From Thiocapsa sp. UBA6158 (GTDB lineage: Bacteria; Pseudomonadota; Gammaproteobacteria; Chromatiales; Chromatiaceae): 20,216 nucleotides of DNA. The position numbers were made by a program, and so were the translations under genes. The stretch covers positions 1 to 20,216 of the forward strand of contig NZ_DIUM01000075.1 of NCBI RefSeq assembly GCF_002423035.1, written 5' to 3'. Below the pieces are notes generated by a model. That model did no database searches. It was not told the origin of the DNA and was given only the letters and a program-made list of their open reading frames with translations. Positions 15,967-20,216 of the stretch are shown piece after piece (within the stretch, counting starts at the first letter, position 1; each line of letters opens with the position of its first letter).

Positions 15967-16053
15967 CCTGAATCGCGTCCGGAGTGACAGGGGTGCTTCG
16001 GCGTTGGGATCGGCCTGGTCTTGATCCATGATCGTGGCGGGACGCGATTCAGG
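15967..16053. repeat. Long inverted repeat between pip and dtd
   Basis: A perfect 14-bp inverted repeat (15967-15980 with 16040-16053) encloses 59 bases. Outside it the match resumes after a small bulge (TGAAT at 15962-15966 against ATTCA at 16056-16060). It could be a miniature palindromic element or a processing or attenuation hairpin in the pip-dtd transcript. There is no T run, so a classical terminator is unlikely. Confidence 0.65.
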
Positions 16054-16102
16054 AGATTCAAGGCGATTTCCAAAAACGGCGCCCAATCTCGTTTCCCTTG
16101 GA

Positions 16103-17053
16103 TCAGCCAAGCGCATCGGCAAAGCGGTCGGTCGCCGCCACCAAGGCCATGCGGATGCCGGGCTCGAACGCCGAGTGGCCCGCATCGGCGATCACCTGCA
16201 GCTCGGCCGTCGGCCAGGCCTGATGGAGATCCCAAGCCGAGCGCATCGGGCAGATGGTGTCGTAGCGGCCTTGGATGATGATGCCCGGGATGTCTCGGAG
16301 ACGATGGGCGTCTTCGATCAGCTGATTCAGACGGAAGAAGGACCGGTTCATGAAGTAGTGGCACTCGATCCGCGCCAAGCTCAAGGCGACATGCGGATGG
16401 GCGAAGTGTGCCTCGATGTCCGGATTCGCCCGCAGTGTCGCGGTGCGTCCCTCCCAGACCGACCAGGCTTGCGCTGCGGCCAGACGGATCGCCTCGTCCT
16501 CGCCGGTCAGGCGTTTGTGATAGGCGATGAGCAGATCGCCGCGCTCCTCGACCGGGATCGGGGCGAGAAACTGCTCCCAATAGTCCGGGTAGATCCAGCT
16601 CGCACCCTCCTGATAGAACCAACGAATCTCCTCGTTGCGGCAGAGAAAGATCCCGCGAACGACCAGCGCCATGACGCGATCCGGATGGGTCTCGGCATAG
16701 GCGAGGGCTAGGGTCGAGCCCCAGGAGCCGCCGAAGACGAGCCAGCGCTCGATCCCGAGTCGCTCGCGGATGCGCTCGATGTCGGCGACCAGATCCCATG
16801 TGGTGTTCGCGGTCAATGATGCGTGGGGTGTCGAACGCCCGCATCCGCGTTGATCAAACAAGACCGCGCGATAGCGGTCGGGGTTGAAAAAGGCGCGGTG
16901 GGCCGGCTCGCAACCCGCACCCGGTCCGCCGTGCAGAAAAATCGCGGGGATGCCGTCCCGCCGACCGCATTCCTCGACATAGAGGCGGTGATCGTGGTCG
17001 ACGTCCAACCGATGGGTCGCAAAGGGCTCGACGGGGCGATAGAGATCGGGCAT
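16103..17053 (-). CDS. pip: Proline iminopeptidase (alpha/beta hydrolase)
   Basis: This 316-residue enzyme removes N-terminal proline from peptides. The family order is clear: HGGPGAGCEP (41-50, oxyanion loop), FDQRGCGRSTPH (66-77), the nucleophile elbow GGSWGS with Ser110, QGRYDTICP with Asp265 and DAGHSAFEP with His293, completing the Ser-Asp-His triad. ATG 17053 gives MPDLYRPVEPFATHRLDVD, the typical start; an upstream in-frame start at 17221 would add 56 unrelated residues. There is no signal peptide, so it is cytosolic. It is followed by dtd. Confidence 0.95.
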   Translation of the reverse strand: MPDLYRPVEPFATHRLDVDHDHRLYVEECGRRDGIPAIFLHGGPGAGCEPAHRAFFNPDRYRAVLFDQRGCGRSTPHASLTANTTWDLVADIERIRERLGIERWLVFGGSWGSTLALAYAETHPDRVMALVVRGIFLCRNEEIRWFYQEGASWIYPDYWEQFLAPIPVEERGDLLIAYHKRLTGEDEAIRLAAAQAWSVWEGRTATLRANPDIEAHFAHPHVALSLARIECHYFMNRSFFRLNQLIEDAHRLRDIPGIIIQGRYDTICPMRSAWDLHQAWPTAELQVIADAGHSAFEPGIRMALVAATDRFADALG

Positions 17054-17125
17054 GGGTTTTGTTCGATGGTGTGATTCGTTACGGTTCAGCCGCCGGCCGC
17101 CAGCGATCATCTTTGGGCCCAGCAA

Positions 17126-17233
17126 AGAGCCATCGGCTCTCAGCTCTAAGGCGATTTCCGAGAATAGGCATCCCGACTGTGCATGCCCGGACGACCTGTC
17201 GGGACTGTCGTAGGGGCGCATGCATTCGCCCCT
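17126..17233. repeat. Hairpins between typA and pip
   Basis: Two hairpins lie in the gap after typA: 17126-17140 (6-bp arms AGAGCC, 3-base loop) and 17212-17233 (7-bp arms AGGGGCG, 8-base loop). The second lies 47 bases beyond the typA stop and could end or protect its transcript, but neither is followed by a T run, so they are not standard terminators. The GGGGCG palindrome type also occurs as a dispersed repeat in many genomes (from memory). Confidence 0.5.
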
Positions 17234-17279
17234 TGCGCGTCGATCCTTTCCCGGACATCACCTCGGCTCCGGACGCGGT

Positions 17280-19091
<1,812 letters not shown>

Positions 19092-19099
19092 GAGTGGAG

Positions 19100-19103
19100 C
19101 TCC
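19100..19103 (-). promoter_or_regulatory. Ribosome binding site deciding the typA GTG start
   Basis: The minus strand reads GGAG with 8 bases to GTG 19091. Together with the conserved N-terminus it rules out the upstream in-frame ATG at 19235. Confidence 0.65.
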
Positions 19104-19181
19104 GGAGAAGATGAAGTCGGGGGTCGGGTCGGGCGATGGGTTCGGTTCGAGCGGACATTCCGGGTGTCGAGCCAGCCCGAG

Positions 19182-19187
19182 AGTATA
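19182..19187 (-). promoter_or_regulatory. Possible -10 element for typA
   Basis: The minus strand reads TATACT about 90 bases before the typA start, in a locally AT-rich patch of otherwise GC-rich DNA. No good -35 box is found at 16-18 bases, so this is only a candidate. Confidence 0.25.
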
Positions 19188-19344
19188 TACCCTACGCCCG
19201 TGAATATTCGGTGATCGAATCAACCGGCCTTGCAAGTCCCGAGATGCCAGGGTCTTTGCATGGCCGGCTGCCCCGTGGTGCGCTCGGGTCAGGGCAGCGC
19301 ATCGGTCCCCGGGTCATGCTGATGTCGAAGCGAGTCGACGCGGC

Positions 19345-20216
<872 letters not shown>

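Noticed and set aside
15960..16844. Upstream extension of dtd giving a 440-residue protein
   Set aside because: It would overlap pip in another frame; the dtd family starts exactly at MIGLLQRVSR.

Overview
The window is GC-rich DNA from what looks like a gammaproteobacterium. The evidence is gene order and protein type: gmk-rpoZ-spoT in the enterobacterial arrangement, a SpoT that aligns end to end with the E. coli protein, pip next to dtd, typA and thiC. The style of the accessory genes and repeats would fit a purple sulfur bacterium (Chromatiaceae), but no photosynthesis or sulfur gene is present, so the family is only a guess.

Positions 1-6784 form an accessory, defence-island-like block, all on the minus strand. 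In order of transcription it holds: a large DUF499-type ATPase gene (6784-3663) broken by a one-base frameshift near 5725; a small coupled gene of unknown function (3666-3163); a UPF0175/DUF3368 antitoxin-toxin pair (2999-2233); a decayed duplicate of the antitoxin's start and leader (about 2073-2011); and a DUF1156-type adenine DNA methylase (1760 to beyond the left edge). The ATPase-methylase core recalls predicted helicase-methylase-ATPase anti-phage cassettes; any helicase would lie to the left of the window. At the left edge the methylase frame runs through a hairpin-bearing repeat.

Positions 7188-11237 are on the plus strand: gmk, rpoZ and spoT (nucleotide metabolism, the RNA polymerase omega subunit, and (p)ppGpp turnover), followed by a lone MbcA/ParS-type antitoxin-like gene with no toxin beside it.

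Positions 11347-20216 are mostly housekeeping. Minus-strand hemF is divergent from a plus-strand pair made of a small exported protein of unknown function and a penicillin-acylase-family Ntn hydrolase. That pair converges on minus-strand dtd and pip, which have an inverted-repeat element between them. Minus-strand typA and the 3' part of thiC close the window. No rRNA, tRNA, CRISPR array, insertion sequence or phage gene was seen.

The most notable signals are the frameshifted ATPase inside an otherwise complete-looking cassette, the toxin-antitoxin pair inserted in that cassette with a decayed duplicate of its antitoxin start, the in-frame repeat inside the methylase, and the orphan ParS-like gene after spoT.
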